From contig CAVUIG010000013.1 of NCBI GenBank assembly GCA_963741355.1, positions 1-64,000 on the forward strand: DNA of 64,000 nucleotides. The letters run 5' to 3'. Below the pieces are notes generated by a model. It was given only the letters and a program-made list of their open reading frames with translations. It was not told where the DNA came from and searched no databases. Both the position numbers and the translations under genes were made by a program. This DNA comes from CAIWHR01 sp963741355. GTDB lineage: Bacteria > Pseudomonadota > Gammaproteobacteria > Burkholderiales > Casimicrobiaceae. Of the stretch, positions 51,874 to 62,841 are shown in pieces (positions within the stretch are counted from its first letter, which is position 1; every line of letters begins with the position of its first letter).

Positions 51874-52199
51874 GCGTCGATGGGCGGCTTCCGGGAGCGG
51901 CGCGCGAGTGTGGTCCGATTCGCAATCACTGACAAGCCTGCGTGCCGGCACGGATCCACGGGCGCGCCATGGCTTTCGCCCGGCAACCCGCGCGGTCGAC
52001 AAACGGTCAGGAACGATCGATCATGCACCGCTCTCCAAAGAGGCGCGCCCCGGCGGACGCGAAGGCCCGATCCGCCTTACACAATGTTACAACTGGCGCG
52101 AAACCCGCCTCCCGGGGGCAGTGACAAATCAGGAGACAATGCCGGGCATACCGCTCGGCCCTTCCGGCACAAGACCAATCTGAAGCTCCGGACTCCGCA
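51874..52199. other. Gap before mdtA with direct-repeat box
   Basis: This 326-bp gap between divergent genes has no gene. At 52077-52091 TTACA-CAATG-TTACA is a direct repeat with 10-base periodicity, the layout bound by OmpR/PhoB-type response regulators. It lies 109 bases before the mdtA start. Confidence 0.4.
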
Positions 52200-53503
52200 A
52201 TGACCCCGATGCAAGAGACCCCCGAGGATCCCGCGCCGTTCCCTTCGCCGCCCACGCGCCGCCGCCGTTGGCCGTGGGCCGTCGCGGCGGTCGTCATCGT
52301 CGCCGCGGCGGCGGGCTACTGGTACTGGACGGGACGGGCCGCGGAGGCGCCGGTCAGCCGGCGGACCTCGGGGCGACCCTTCGGCGCGGGCGCTGCCCGT
52401 CGTCGCCGCTCCCGTGCGCAAGGGAAGCATCGACGTCTATCTCAACGCGCTCGGCACCGTCACGCCGCGCAACGTCGTGGTCGTCCAGCACGCGCGTCGA
52501 CGGCCAGCTGATGCGCGTCGCGTTCAAGGAGGGCCAGATCGTCAAGGCGGGTGAGCTCCTGGCCGAGGTCGACCCGCGGCCCTTCCAGGTACAGCTGACG
52601 CAGGCCGTCGGGCAGATGGCCAAGGACCAGGCGTTGCTCAAGAACGCGCAGCTCGACCTCGAGCGCTATCAGACGCTGCTCGCCCAGGACTCGATCTCGA
52701 AGCAGCAGGTCGACACGCAGGCGGCGCTCGTCCGTCAGTACGAAGGCACCGTCGAGTCCGACCAGGGCGCGATCGACAGCGCGAAGCTGCAGCTCACCTA
52801 CAGCCGCGTGACCGCGCCCATCGCCGGCCGGGTCGGCCTGCGGCAGGTCGATCCCGGCAACGTGGTGCACGCCTCCGATGCGAACGGCATCGTGGTGATC
52901 GCCGAATTGCAGCCGATCAGCGTCGTCTATCCGATTCCGGAGGACAGCGTGCAGCGCGTCATGGCGCGGATGCAGACCGGCGAATCGATCGTCGTCGAGG
53001 CATGGGACCGCGACCAGAAGGCGAAGCTCGCGACCGGCAGGCTCGTCTCGGTCGACAACCAGATCGACACGACGACGGGCACGGTCAAGCTCAAGGCCGA
53101 GTTCGCGAACGCAAACCTCGCGCTCTTCCCGAACCAGTTCGTCAACATCCGCATGCTGGTCGAGACGCTCTCCGACGCGACGCTCGTTCCGTCGGCCGCC
53201 ATCCAGCGCGGCGCGCCCGGCACGTTCGTCTTCGTCGTCAAGGACGATCGTTCCGTCAGCGTGGCGCCGGTGAAGCTCGGGCCCGTGCAGGGCGAGACGA
53301 CGGCGATCGCGAGCGGCGTCGCGCCGGGCGCGATGGTCGTCGTCGACGGCACCGACAAGCTGCGCGAGGGCGCGAAGGTCGAGCTCGTCACGCGCGACGC
53401 GCAGGCCGCGCCAGCCGCCGGCGCGAAGGGTGGACCGCGCGGCAATCGTCCGCCGGGCAGCGGACCTCCGGCCGATGGCGAGCGGCGCAAGGGCGGTAGC
53501 TGA
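52200..53503 (+). CDS. mdtA: MdtA-like RND periplasmic adaptor, two frameshifts
   Basis: Membrane fusion protein of about 434 aa that links an RND pump to its outer-membrane channel. An N-terminal anchor (WAVAAVVIVAAAAGYWYW) is followed by the lipoyl domain (VVVVQTRVDGQLMRVAFKEG after repair), a helical hairpin (LDLERYQTLLAQDSISKQQVDTQ) and beta-barrel (VTAPIAGRVGLRQVDPGN). Two extra bases, near 52385 and 52491, split it over three frames. The C-terminal tail is rich in glycine and proline. First gene of the mdtABC operon. Confidence 0.9.
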
Positions 53504-53509
53504 TGGACG

Positions 53510-53550
53510 ACCCCCACGCTCACTTCGTTCGCTGCCCCCCGAGGGGGAGC
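53510..53550. repeat. C-rich intergenic repeat between mdtA and mdtB
   Basis: CCCCCACGCTCACTTCG, then CGCTGCCCCCCGAGGGGG, forms a hairpin of complementary C and G runs. From memory, this kind of word recurs between genes in Comamonadaceae and other Burkholderiales. It fills the 93-bp gap between two genes of one operon. Only one copy is visible here. Confidence 0.45.
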
Positions 53551-53596
53551 AATTCGCGGCCGCGAATGAAAGCGCGCTGAGCCGGCGCAATATGCG

Positions 53597-56500
53597 ATGA
53601 ACCCGTCCCGCCTCTTCATCCTGCGACCGGTGGCGACGACGCTGCTGATGGTGGCGGTGTTGCTTGCCGGCATCGTCGCGTACCGGGTCCTGCCGCTCTC
53701 CGCGCTGCCGGAGGTCGACTATCCGACGATCCAGGTCGTGACGCTCTATCCGGGTGCCAGTCCCGACGTGATGGCGTCGTCGGTCACCGCGCCGCTCGAG
53801 CGCCAGTTCGGGCAGATGCCGGGGCTGAACCAGATGTCGTCGACGAGCTCCGGCGGCGCCTCGGTGATCACGCTGCAGTTCACCCTCGAGCTGTCGCTCG
53901 ACGTCGCCGAGCAGGAAGTGCAGGCCGCGATCAACGCGTCCGGCAATTTCCTGCCGACCGACCTGCCCAACCCGCCGATCTACAACAAGGTGAATCCGGC
54001 GGACACGCCGATCCTCACATTGGCGCTGACGTCGCAGACACTGCCGCTGCCGAGGCTCGAGGATCTCGCCGACACGCGGATCGCGCAGAAGATCTCGCAG
54101 CTTCCCGGCGTGGGCCTCGTCAGCATCAGCGGCGGCCAGCGGCCGGCCGTGCGCATCCAGGTGAATCCGACGGCGCTGGCGGCGTACGGACTCTCGCTCG
54201 ACGACGTGCGCGTCGCCATCGGCAACGCCAACACCAACCAGGCCAAGGGCAGCTTCGACGGGCCGACGCGCGCGTCGACGATCGACGCCAACGACCAGCT
54301 GAAGTCCGCCGACGAATACCAGCGGCTCATCATCGCCTACAAGAACGGAGCGCCGGTGCGCCTGCAGGACGTCGCCGAAGCGGTCGAGGCGGCGGAGAAC
54401 AGCCGCCTCGCCGCGTGGGCCAACGCGACGCCCGCGATCATCCTCAACGTCCAGCGGCAGCCGGGCACGAACGTGATCGAGGTGGTCGACCGCGTGAAGA
54501 AGCTGCTGCCGTCGCTGCAGGCGTCGCTGCCTTCGGCGATCGACGTGACGCTGCTCACCGATCGCACCGTGACGATCCGCGGGTCGGTCGCCGACGTGCA
54601 GTTCGAGCTTCTGCTCGCCGTCGCGCTGGTCGTGATGGTGATCTTCCTGTTCCTGCGCAACCTTCCGGCGACGTTCATCCCGAGCGTCGCGGTGCCGCTG
54701 TCGCTGGTCGGGACGTTCGGCGTGATGTACCTCGCCGGCTTCTCGATCAACAACCTGACGCTGATGGCGCTGACCATCGCCACCGGCTTCGTCGTCGACG
54801 ATGCGATCGTCGTGATCGAGAACATCGCCCGCTACATCGAGGCCGGCGACTCGCCGCTGGAGGCGGCGCTCAAGGGAACGCAGCAGATCGCGTTCACGAT
54901 CATCTCGCTGACGTTCTCGCTCATCGCCGTGCTGATCCCGCTGCTGTTCATGGGCGACGTCGTCGGCCGGCTGTTCCGCGAGTTCGCGATCACGCTCGCG
55001 GTGTCGATCCTGATCTCGGCGGTTGTGTCGCTGACGCTGACGCCGATGATGTGCGCAAAGCTGCTGCGCCATACGCCGCCCGAGGAACAGGGGCGCTTCT
55101 ATCGCTGGAGCGGAAGCGTGTTCGAGCGCACGATTGCCCGCTATGGCCGGATGCTGAACTGGGTGCTGGACCGCCAGCCCGCCACGCTCGTCGTCGCGAT
55201 CCTGACGCTGGCGCTGACGGTGCTGCTCTACGTCGTGATCCCCAAGGGCTTCTTTCCGATCCAGGACACCGGCGCGATCCAGGGCATCTCGGAAGCTCCG
55301 CAGACGATCTCCTTTGCCGCGATGGCGGAGCGCCAGCAGGCGCTCGCGAAGGTCGTGCTCGAGGATCCCGCCGTCGCCAGCCTGACGTCGTTCATCGGCG
55401 TCGACGGCGCCAACGCGACGCTCAACGCCGGGCGGATGCTGATCAACCTCAAGCCGCGCTCGGAGCGCGCCAGTGCGACCGACGTGATCCGGCGCCTGCA
55501 GGGCAAGCTCGCCGCCGTCGAAGGCATCTCGCTCTACATGCAGCCGGTGCAGGACCTCTCGATCGAGGCGCGCGTCAGCCGCACGCAGTACCAGTTCACC
55601 GTCGAGGACGTCGATGCGACGGAGCTCGCCGTGTGGGTGCACCGGCTCGTCGACCGCCTGAAGGAGCTGCCGCAGCTCTCCGACGTCGCGAGCGACCTCT
55701 CCGACGGCGGCCTGCAGGCCTACGTCGAGTTCGACCGCGCGACGGCGAGCCGCCTCGGGATCACGCCCGCGGCGATCGACAACGCGCTGTACAACGCGTT
55801 CGGCCAGAGGCTCGTGTCGACGATCTTCACCCAGTCGAACCAGTATCGCGTCGTGCTCGAGGTGAAGCCGGACTTCCAGCGCGGCCTGGCGGCGCTCAAC
55901 GATCTCTACGTGACGTCGACGGTCGCCGGACAGCCGCCGCAGCAGGTGCCGCTCTCCTCGATCGCGCGCGTCGTCGAGCGGCCGGCGTCGCTCGCCGTCA
56001 ACCACATCGGGCAGTTTCCCGCCGCGACGATCTCGTTCAACCTGGCGCCGGGCGCCTCGCTCGGCGGCGCGGTGCAGGCGATCGAGTCGGCGAAGGCCGA
56101 GCTCGGCCTGCCGCCCAGCGTGCAGATCAATTTCCAGGGCGCGGCGCTCGCGTTCCGCGCGTCGCTCGCCAACGAGCTGTGGCTGATCCTGGCCGCCATC
56201 GTCACCATGTACATCGTGCTGGGCGTCCTCTACGAGAGCTTCATCCACCCGGTCACGATCCTGTCGACGCTGCCGTCGGCGGGTGTCGGCGCGCTGCTCG
56301 CGCTGATGCTCTCCGGCAACGACCTTTCGATCATCGCGATCATCGGCATCATCCTGCTGATCGGCATCGTGAAGAAGAACGCCATCATGATGATCGACTT
56401 CGCGCTCGACGCGGAGCGCAACGAAGGCATGGCGCCGCGGGACGCGATCTTCCAGGCGTGCCTGCTGCGCTTTCGCCCGATCATGATGACGACGATGTCG

Positions 56501-56722
56501 GCGATCCTGGGCGCGCTGCCGCTGATGATCGGCTGGGGCGAGGGCTCCGAGCTGCGCCACCCGCTCGGCATCACGATGGTCGGCGGGCTCATCTTCTCGC
56601 AGGCGCTGACGCTGTTCACCACGCCCGTCATCTATCTGTACTTCGACCGCTTCGCGCGCCGTGTCGCGACCCGCCGCGGCCCATCGTCCACGTCCGCGCC
56701 CGAACCCGCGCCGCCGCGATGA
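53597..56722 (+). CDS. mdtB: MdtB-like RND multidrug efflux transporter
   Basis: Inner-membrane proton-driven pump of 1041 aa, intact. The N-terminus MNPSRLFILRPVATTLLMVA, two large periplasmic loops (FLPTDLPNPPIYNKVNPAD) and the TM4 proton-relay region FVVDDAIVVIENIAR with paired aspartates are clear. The second half repeats the fold (VLYESFIHPVTILSTLPSAGVGALLAL, VKKNAIMMIDFAL). It belongs to the MdtB/MdtC branch that forms heterotrimers. Its stop overlaps the mdtC start by 4 bases. Confidence 0.93.
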   Translation: MNPSRLFILRPVATTLLMVAVLLAGIVAYRVLPLSALPEVDYPTIQVVTLYPGASPDVMASSVTAPLERQFGQMPGLNQMSSTSSGGASVITLQFTLELSLDVAEQEVQAAINASGNFLPTDLPNPPIYNKVNPADTPILTLALTSQTLPLPRLEDLADTRIAQKISQLPGVGLVSISGGQRPAVRIQVNPTALAAYGLSLDDVRVAIGNANTNQAKGSFDGPTRASTIDANDQLKSADEYQRLIIAYKNGAPVRLQDVAEAVEAAENSRLAAWANATPAIILNVQRQPGTNVIEVVDRVKKLLPSLQASLPSAIDVTLLTDRTVTIRGSVADVQFELLLAVALVVMVIFLFLRNLPATFIPSVAVPLSLVGTFGVMYLAGFSINNLTLMALTIATGFVVDDAIVVIENIARYIEAGDSPLEAALKGTQQIAFTIISLTFSLIAVLIPLLFMGDVVGRLFREFAITLAVSILISAVVSLTLTPMMCAKLLRHTPPEEQGRFYRWSGSVFERTIARYGRMLNWVLDRQPATLVVAILTLALTVLLYVVIPKGFFPIQDTGAIQGISEAPQTISFAAMAERQQALAKVVLEDPAVASLTSFIGVDGANATLNAGRMLINLKPRSERASATDVIRRLQGKLAAVEGISLYMQPVQDLSIEARVSRTQYQFTVEDVDATELAVWVHRLVDRLKELPQLSDVASDLSDGGLQAYVEFDRATASRLGITPAAIDNALYNAFGQRLVSTIFTQSNQYRVVLEVKPDFQRGLAALNDLYVTSTVAGQPPQQVPLSSIARVVERPASLAVNHIGQFPAATISFNLAPGASLGGAVQAIESAKAELGLPPSVQINFQGAALAFRASLANELWLILAAIVTMYIVLGVLYESFIHPVTILSTLPSAGVGALLALMLSGNDLSIIAIIGIILLIGIVKKNAIMMIDFALDAERNEGMAPRDAIFQACLLRFRPIMMTTMSAILGALPLMIGWGEGSELRHPLGITMVGGLIFSQALTLFTTPVIYLYFDRFARRVATRRGPSSTSAPEPAPPR

Positions 56723-59700
56723 ATCTCTCCGCCCCGTTCATCGACCGGCCGGTCGCGACGACGCTGCTCACCCTCGGCATCGCGCTCTCGGGCGTCATCG
56801 CGTTCCGCCTGCTGCCCGTCTCGCCGCTGCCGCAGGTCGACTACCCGACGATCTCGGTGCAGGCGTCGCTGCCCGGCGCCAGTCCCGAGACGATGGCGGC
56901 GACGGTCGCGACCCCGCTCGAGCGCTCGCTCGGGCGCATCGCCGGCGTGACCGAGATGACCTCGTCGAGCGCGCTGGGGTCGACGCGGATCACGCTGCAG
57001 TTCGAGCTTTCGCGCGACATCGACGGCGCCGCGCGCGACGTGCAGGCGGCGATCAACGCGGCGCGCAGCCTCCTGCCCACCGGATTGCCGAGCAACCCGA
57101 CGTATCGCAAGGTGAATCCGGCCGACGCGCCGATCATGATCCTGACGCTGACCTCCGACACGATGACGCAGGGCCAGATGTACGACGCGGCATCGACGAT
57201 CGTCGCGCAGAAGCTCTCGCAGATCCCGGGGGTGGGCCAGGTGAGCGTCGGCGGCAGCTCGCTGCCGGCGGTGCGCGTCGAGCTGAAGCCGCCGGCGTTG
57301 AACAAATACGGCGTCGCCCTCGAGGACGTGCGCGCCGCGCTCGCCGCGGCGAACGCCAACCGGCCGAAAGGCTCGGTCGAGGACGGCGACCGCCATTGGC
57401 AGATCTACGCGAACGACCAGGCGAAAACCGCGGCCGAATACCTGCCGCTGATCGTCGCCTACCGCAACGGCAGCCCGGTGCAGCTCACCGACGTCGCCGA
57501 CGTCGTCGACTCGGTGCAGGACCTGCGCAACGCCGGGATGGCGAACGGCCGGCCGTCGGTGCTCGTGATCATCAACCGCCAGCCCAACGCGAACATCATC
57601 GAGACCGTCGACCGCGTCAGCGCGATGCTGCCCTCGCTGCGCGCGTCGATCCCGAGCGCGATCGACCTCGTGCCCGCGATGGAGCGGACGGCGACGATCC
57701 GCGCGTCGCTGCGCGACGTCGGGCGCGCGCTGACGATCGCGGTCGTGCTGGTGATCCTCGTCGTCTTCGTGTTCCTGCGCGACGTCCGCGCCACGCTGAT
57801 CCCGAGCGTGGCGGTGCCGGTGTCGCTGATCGGCACCATCGGCGCGATGTACCTCGCCGGCTTCTCGATCAACAACTTCACTCTGATGGCCCTGACGATC
57901 GCGACGGGCTTCGTCGTCGACGACGCGATCGTCGTCCTCGAGAACACGTCGCGCCACATCGAGCAGGGCATGGCGCCGTTCCGCGCGGCGCTGCAGGGCG
58001 CGGGCGAGGTCGGGTTCACCGTGATGTCGATGAGCCTGTCGCTGATCGCCGTGTTCATTCCGATCCTGCTGATGGGCGGCTACGTGGGCCGCCTGTTCCG
58101 CGAGTTCGCGGTGACGCTGTCGGTCACGATCCTGATCTCGCTCGTGGTGTCGCTGACGACGACGCCGATGATGTGCGCGCGACTGCTGCGCCCCGCCGCG
58201 GAGCGGAGCTCCGGCCGCGTCAGCGTGTGGTTCGAGCGCGCCTATGGCGCGATGCACGACGCCTACCGCAGGAGCCTCGCGTGGGGTCTCGCGCACGGCG
58301 TGATCGTGATGCTGGTGCTGCTCGTGACCGTGTGCGTCAACGTGTGGCTCTACGTGATCATCCCGAAGGGCTTCTTCCCGCAGCAGGACACCGGGCGCCT
58401 GGTCGGCAACATCCAGGCCGATCAGAGCATCTCGTTCCAGGCGATGCGGCAGAAGCTCGCCGATTTCATGGCGATCGTCGGCGGCGATCCCGCGGTCGAG
58501 AACGTGGTCGGCTTCACCGGCGGCGCCCAGCGCAATTCCGGCTTCATGTTCGTCGCGCTGAAACCCGTAGCCGCGCGCAAGGAGACGGCGGACCAGGTGA
58601 TCGCGCGGCTGCGCGGCAAGCTCGCGAAGGAGCCCGGCGCCAACCTGTTCCTGCAGCCGGTTCAGGACATCCGGATCGGCGGCCGGCAGAGCCAACGCGC
58701 AATACCAGTTCACGCTGCAGGCCGACGATCTTTCCGAGCTTCGCGCGTGGGAGCCGAGGATCCGGCAGGCGATGAGCGCGCTGCCCGAGCTCGCCGACGT
58801 CAACACCGACCAGCAGGACAAGGGGCTGCAGACCTCGCTCGTGATCGACCGCGACGCCGCGACGCGCCTCGGCGTCACGCCGCGGATGATCGACACGACG
58901 CTGAACGACCTGTTCGGCCAGCGCCAGGTGTCGACGATCTACGCGCAGCTGAACCAGTACCACGTGGTGATGGAGGCCTCGCCCGAGTACTGGCAGTCGC
59001 CGGAAGCGCTGCGCTCGGTTTACGTCAGCACGTCCACCGGCGCGCAGGTGCCGCTGTCGACGTTCGCGACATTCGGCCCGACCAACACGCCGCTCGGCGT
59101 CAACCACCAGGGGCAGTTCGTCGCGTCGACGATTTCGTTCAATCTCGCCCCGGACGTCTCGCTGTCGCAGGCGACGCGCGCCGTCGACGACGCGCTCGCG
59201 CGCCTCGGCGTGCCGACGTCGGTGCGCGGCTCGTTCCAGGGCACGGCGCGCGTATTCCAGGCCTCGCTCGCAAGCCAGCCGTGGCTGATCCTCGCGGCGC
59301 TGCTGACGCTCTACATCGTGCTCGGCGTGCTCTACGAGAGCTACGTGCACCCGATCACGATCCTGTCGACGCTGCCCTCCGCCGGCGTCGGCGCGCTGCT
59401 CGCGCTGATGCTGTTCCGCACCGATTTCACGATCATCGCGTTCATCGGCGTGATCCTGCTGATCGGCATCGTGAAGAAGAACGCGATCATGATGATCGAC
59501 TTCGCGCTCGAGGGCGAGCGCTCGCGCGGGCTGTCCACCGAGGATGCGATCTTCGAGGCGTGCCTCTTGCGCTTCCGCCCGATCCTGATGACGACGATGG
59601 CGGCGATGCTGGGCGCCCTCCCGCTCGCGCTGGGCGCGGGCGACGGCGCCGAGATGCGGCGCCCGCTCGGCATCGCGATCGTCGGCGGCCTGTTTTTCAG

Positions 59701-59824
59701 CCAATTGCTGACGCTGTACACGACGCCGGTCGTCTATCTTTACCTCGACCGGTTCCGCCTGCAGGTGAGTCGCGCGCGGGCGCGGCGCCGGCATGAGGCG
59801 GTTCCGCTGGCCGATGCACGATGA
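56719..59824 (+). CDS. mdtC: MdtC-like RND multidrug efflux transporter, frameshifted
   Basis: Second RND pump subunit, about 1034 aa when repaired. Same architecture as mdtB: MNLSAPFIDRPVATTLL, proton-relay FVVDDAIVVLENTSR, and VKKNAIMMIDFALEGERSRG in the second half. The frame breaks near 58692: removing one C turns QSQRAIPV into QSNAQYQFTLQADDLSELR. As sequenced, the protein would be cut at two-thirds of its length. It ends 16 bases before the outer-membrane gene. Confidence 0.92.
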
Positions 59825-59840
59825 ACGACCGAAAGGCGCA

Positions 59841-61295
59841 ATGACCCAGTCCGCCAATCCCGGGAGCGCGCTGCGGCGAACGCTCGTCGCGGCGATCGCC
59901 GCCGCGCTCGGCGGCTGCATGGCAGGGCCCGACTATGTGCGCCCCGCGGCGCCCGCGCCCGCCGCCTACAAGGAAGCGCAGGGCTGGAAGGTTGCGCAGC
60001 CCGGCGACGACGCGCCGAAGGGCCGATGGTGGGAAGCCTTCGCCGACCCCGATCTCAATCGGCTGACCGCCGAGGTCGAAGTCTCCAACCAGACGGTGCA
60101 GGCCGCGGCGGCACGGGTGCGCGAAGCGCAGGCGTCCACCGAGGCGGCGCGCTCGGGACTGTTCCCCGCGATCAATCTCAATGCCACGGCGCTGCGCAGC
60201 TCGCGCGCCGGCAGCTCGACGGCGCAAGGAGGCCCCACGACCGCGGGCATCTCCAACAGCTACAACATCGCGCTCGACCTCTCGTGGGAGATCGACCTCT
60301 GGGGCCGGATCCGCCGCGGCGTCGAGGCGAGCGAGGCCTCGGGGCAGGCGAGCGCCGCCGACCTCGCGGCGGCGCAGCTTTCGATGCAGGCGCTGCTCGC
60401 GCAGGATTACCTCACGCTGCGCGTGGTGGACGCCGAGATCGAACTGCTGCACGACACCGTCGGCGGCTACGAGCGTTCACTGACGCTGACGCGCAACCAG
60501 TACGCCGCCGGCATCGTCGGTCGCGGCGACGTCGCGCAGGCCGAAGCGCAGCTCGCCTCGACACGCGCGCAGGAGCAGGACGCGATGATCCAGCGCGCGC
60601 AGCTCGAGCACGCGATCGCGGTGCTGGTCGGCAAGCCGCCCGCCGAGCTCTCGATCGCGCCGAAGCCGCTCGTCGCCGTATTTCCGCAAACGCCGGTCGC
60701 GGTTCCGTCCGAGCTCCTCGAGCGGCGGCCCGACATCGCGGCGGCGGAGCGGCGCACCGCGAGCGCCAACGCCGAGATCGGCGTCGCGCAGGCGGCGTTC
60801 TTCCCGGCGCTGTCGCTCGGCGCGATCGGCGGCGTGCAGAGCTCCGCGATCGGAAGCCTGCTGAGCCTGCCGGCCCGCTACTGGTCGATCGGGCCTTCGA
60901 TCGCGCAGGCGATCTTCGACGCCGGATTGCGCCAGGCGCAGAAGGCGCAGGCGATCGCCACCTACGACGAGACCGTCGCGAACTACCGCGCGACCGTGCT
61001 CGCCGGCTTCCAGGAAGTCGAGGACAACCTCGCGGCGCTGGCGATCCTCGAGCGCGAAGCCGCGCTGCAGGATGCCGCGGTCAAGGCCGCGCGCGAATCG
61101 GTGACGATCGCGCAAAATCAGTACAAGGCGGGAACGACGACCTATCTCACCGTCGTCGTGCTGCAGGCGGCGGCGCTCAACGGCGAGCGCACGGCGCTTA
61201 GCATCCTCGCCCGCCGCCTCACCGCGAGCGTCGGCCTCATCAAGGCGCTGGGCGGCGGCTGGAACGCGACCGCGCTCGCGCAGGCGGCGCCGTAA
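59841..61295 (+). CDS. Outer-membrane efflux lipoprotein, OprM/NodT family
   Basis: TolC-like outer-membrane channel of about 484 aa, the exit duct for MdtABC. The lipobox ALGGC places the lipidated cysteine at residue 26, followed by MAGPDYVRP as in OprM. Two long helical repeats are seen (AARVREAQASTEAARSGLFP and AERRTASANAEIGVAQAAFFPA). I chose the ATG at 59841 with a GAAAGG ribosome site; earlier ATGs at 59793 and 59814 would overlap or crowd mdtC. It converges on the metallopeptidase gene. Confidence 0.9.
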   Translation: MTQSANPGSALRRTLVAAIAAALGGCMAGPDYVRPAAPAPAAYKEAQGWKVAQPGDDAPKGRWWEAFADPDLNRLTAEVEVSNQTVQAAAARVREAQASTEAARSGLFPAINLNATALRSSRAGSSTAQGGPTTAGISNSYNIALDLSWEIDLWGRIRRGVEASEASGQASAADLAAAQLSMQALLAQDYLTLRVVDAEIELLHDTVGGYERSLTLTRNQYAAGIVGRGDVAQAEAQLASTRAQEQDAMIQRAQLEHAIAVLVGKPPAELSIAPKPLVAVFPQTPVAVPSELLERRPDIAAAERRTASANAEIGVAQAAFFPALSLGAIGGVQSSAIGSLLSLPARYWSIGPSIAQAIFDAGLRQAQKAQAIATYDETVANYRATVLAGFQEVEDNLAALAILEREAALQDAAVKAARESVTIAQNQYKAGTTTYLTVVVLQAAALNGERTALSILARRLTASVGLIKALGGGWNATALAQAAP

Positions 61296-61313
61296 CGGCG
61301 GCGCCAGGCCGGA

Positions 61314-61904
61314 TCAGAACAGCCTGCCCTGCGGCTCGATCAGCGCGGCCTCCTGCGCGAGCAGCGCCGCCGACAGCGTCGACTCGCGCTTGTAGAAACC
61401 TTCGGTATGGAAGGTCTCCTCGAGGTTGAACAGGTCGTAGTCGAGGTGATGGCAGACCTCGTGCACCAGCGTGCGCAGGAACGTCTTGAACGCGACGACC
61501 TGCTTCTTCGCCGCGGTGCGCATCCAGACCGAGATCGTCGCGGGCGTCGCACCGTCCTCAGGCTCGTAGAGGCCGTGCAGCTCTCCGTAGTCGCCCGACG
61601 GCCGCTTCGCCAACACCTTGATGCGGATCTTCGGCACGCGGTAGCCCGCGGTCAGGACATCGGCCAGTTCCTGGCACGCGCGCTGCACGGCACTGCGATC
61701 GTCGCGGACGAGCCCGTCCCTCACGCGCGCGACGATCGGCCCCGCGCCCACACCCTGCGGCAAGGCGAGCGAGACGATCGAATCGCTCTTGCGATAGATG
61801 CGCTGGCGAGCGGGCGAGAGCTTGGCGTAGTACGCGAACGGCATGACGTGTAATTGGAGGCGCCGCGAGTACAAGTAAAGCACTGGCCGCGCGAACTTCA
61901 TCAC
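61314..61904 (-). CDS. SprT-like zinc metallopeptidase domain protein
   Basis: Protein of 196 aa with an HExxH zinc motif (H148, E149, H152 in TLVHEVCHHLDYD) and a downstream histidine (H166 in EETFHTEGFYKRES) that could be the third ligand. There is no signal peptide, and no cysteine-rich zinc ribbon as in full SprT. Function is unknown; the family assignment is from the active site only. It is divergent from the next gene, with a 241-bp gap that shows no gene. Confidence 0.6.
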   Translation of the reverse strand: MMKFARPVLYLYSRRLQLHVMPFAYYAKLSPARQRIYRKSDSIVSLALPQGVGAGPIVARVRDGLVRDDRSAVQRACQELADVLTAGYRVPKIRIKVLAKRPSGDYGELHGLYEPEDGATPATISVWMRTAAKKQVVAFKTFLRTLVHEVCHHLDYDLFNLEETFHTEGFYKRESTLSAALLAQEAALIEPQGRLF

Positions 61905-62145
61905 CGCAATTGCTAATGCTGAATGCTACAACCCAACTGCGTGGGCTACAACTGATCTGTCTGTGATGCCGAAGAATCACCGACATCGAGGTCGGTTGGT
62001 TATGATTCACGAGTGATTGTAGGCTCGCTCGCTCGAGATCTGCCTCGGGAAACGGTCCGCAACTGCGTGCGACTCGCGCCAGCCCGTGTGCCGACGACAC
62101 GCGCCAACGCCGAGGAATCGCGGACGTCCGCGCCAATTTGAACCG

Positions 62146-62841
62146 ATGCCTCTCGTCAGTTTTTCACCGACCAAAGCCCGGCTCGTCATCGAGAACGGCA
62201 AGGACAGCGTTCTCGTGATGATGGTGACCGTGACCCGCGGCGAGACCGTCGAATTGTCATCAGGTGACCGGCTGGAGGCACTATCGGGCGTTCTGAGAAT
62301 TCGCGAGCGCAAGACGAACAACACCAAGGCCAACGGCGCCATCGGGTCGCTCAAGTTCCTGGCGGAGACCGGCGACGGGCCGAATTTCGCTCCGGCAAAG
62401 TTCCAGATCAATCTCGGCATGGCGGCCGAGAAGTTCGAACCGCTGCTCCGCGTCGCTTTGTCGGGTCGGCTGCCCAGTAAATTCTTCGTCGATGCCGGCG
62501 ATCGCGTGTCGCCGACCGAGACGCGTGGACTCTCGTACCGTTTGCGGAAGGATGGCCGCATCAAGATGTGGGACACGACGTCGTACCCGACATTGCCGGT
62601 GACGAATTTCACGATGATCCTGCCGATCGAGGTCCCGGAGTCGCGCGATACTGCCACGCCCATGGCGGCGGAGGCATTTCCAACCGAGTCGATGGCAACC
62701 AACGCGCAGGTGGCGGAGCTCGTCGACGACCTCCTCGCATTTCAGGGCGAAACGAGATACACGCTCTACGCGCTGATCGCGATCGTCGGGGCGGTCGCCC
62801 TTCTCGCACTCGTCTTCGGCCTGCTTCTGTTGTTTCGATAG
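62146..62841 (+). CDS. Tail-anchored membrane protein of unknown function
   Basis: Protein of 231 aa, not recognised. It has no signal peptide; a soluble, beta-rich N-terminal region (PLVSFSPTKARLVIENG, then VTVTRGETVELSSGDRL) is followed by a single C-terminal transmembrane helix (YALIAIVGAVALLALVFGLL, residues about 208-227) ending in FR. That layout means a cytoplasmic domain held at the membrane by its tail. The ATG at 62146 is preferred over an earlier GTG at 62086 because the extension is arginine-rich and shadow-like. Confidence 0.6.
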   Translation: MPLVSFSPTKARLVIENGKDSVLVMMVTVTRGETVELSSGDRLEALSGVLRIRERKTNNTKANGAIGSLKFLAETGDGPNFAPAKFQINLGMAAEKFEPLLRVALSGRLPSKFFVDAGDRVSPTETRGLSYRLRKDGRIKMWDTTSYPTLPVTNFTMILPIEVPESRDTATPMAAEAFPTESMATNAQVAELVDDLLAFQGETRYTLYALIAIVGAVALLALVFGLLLLFR

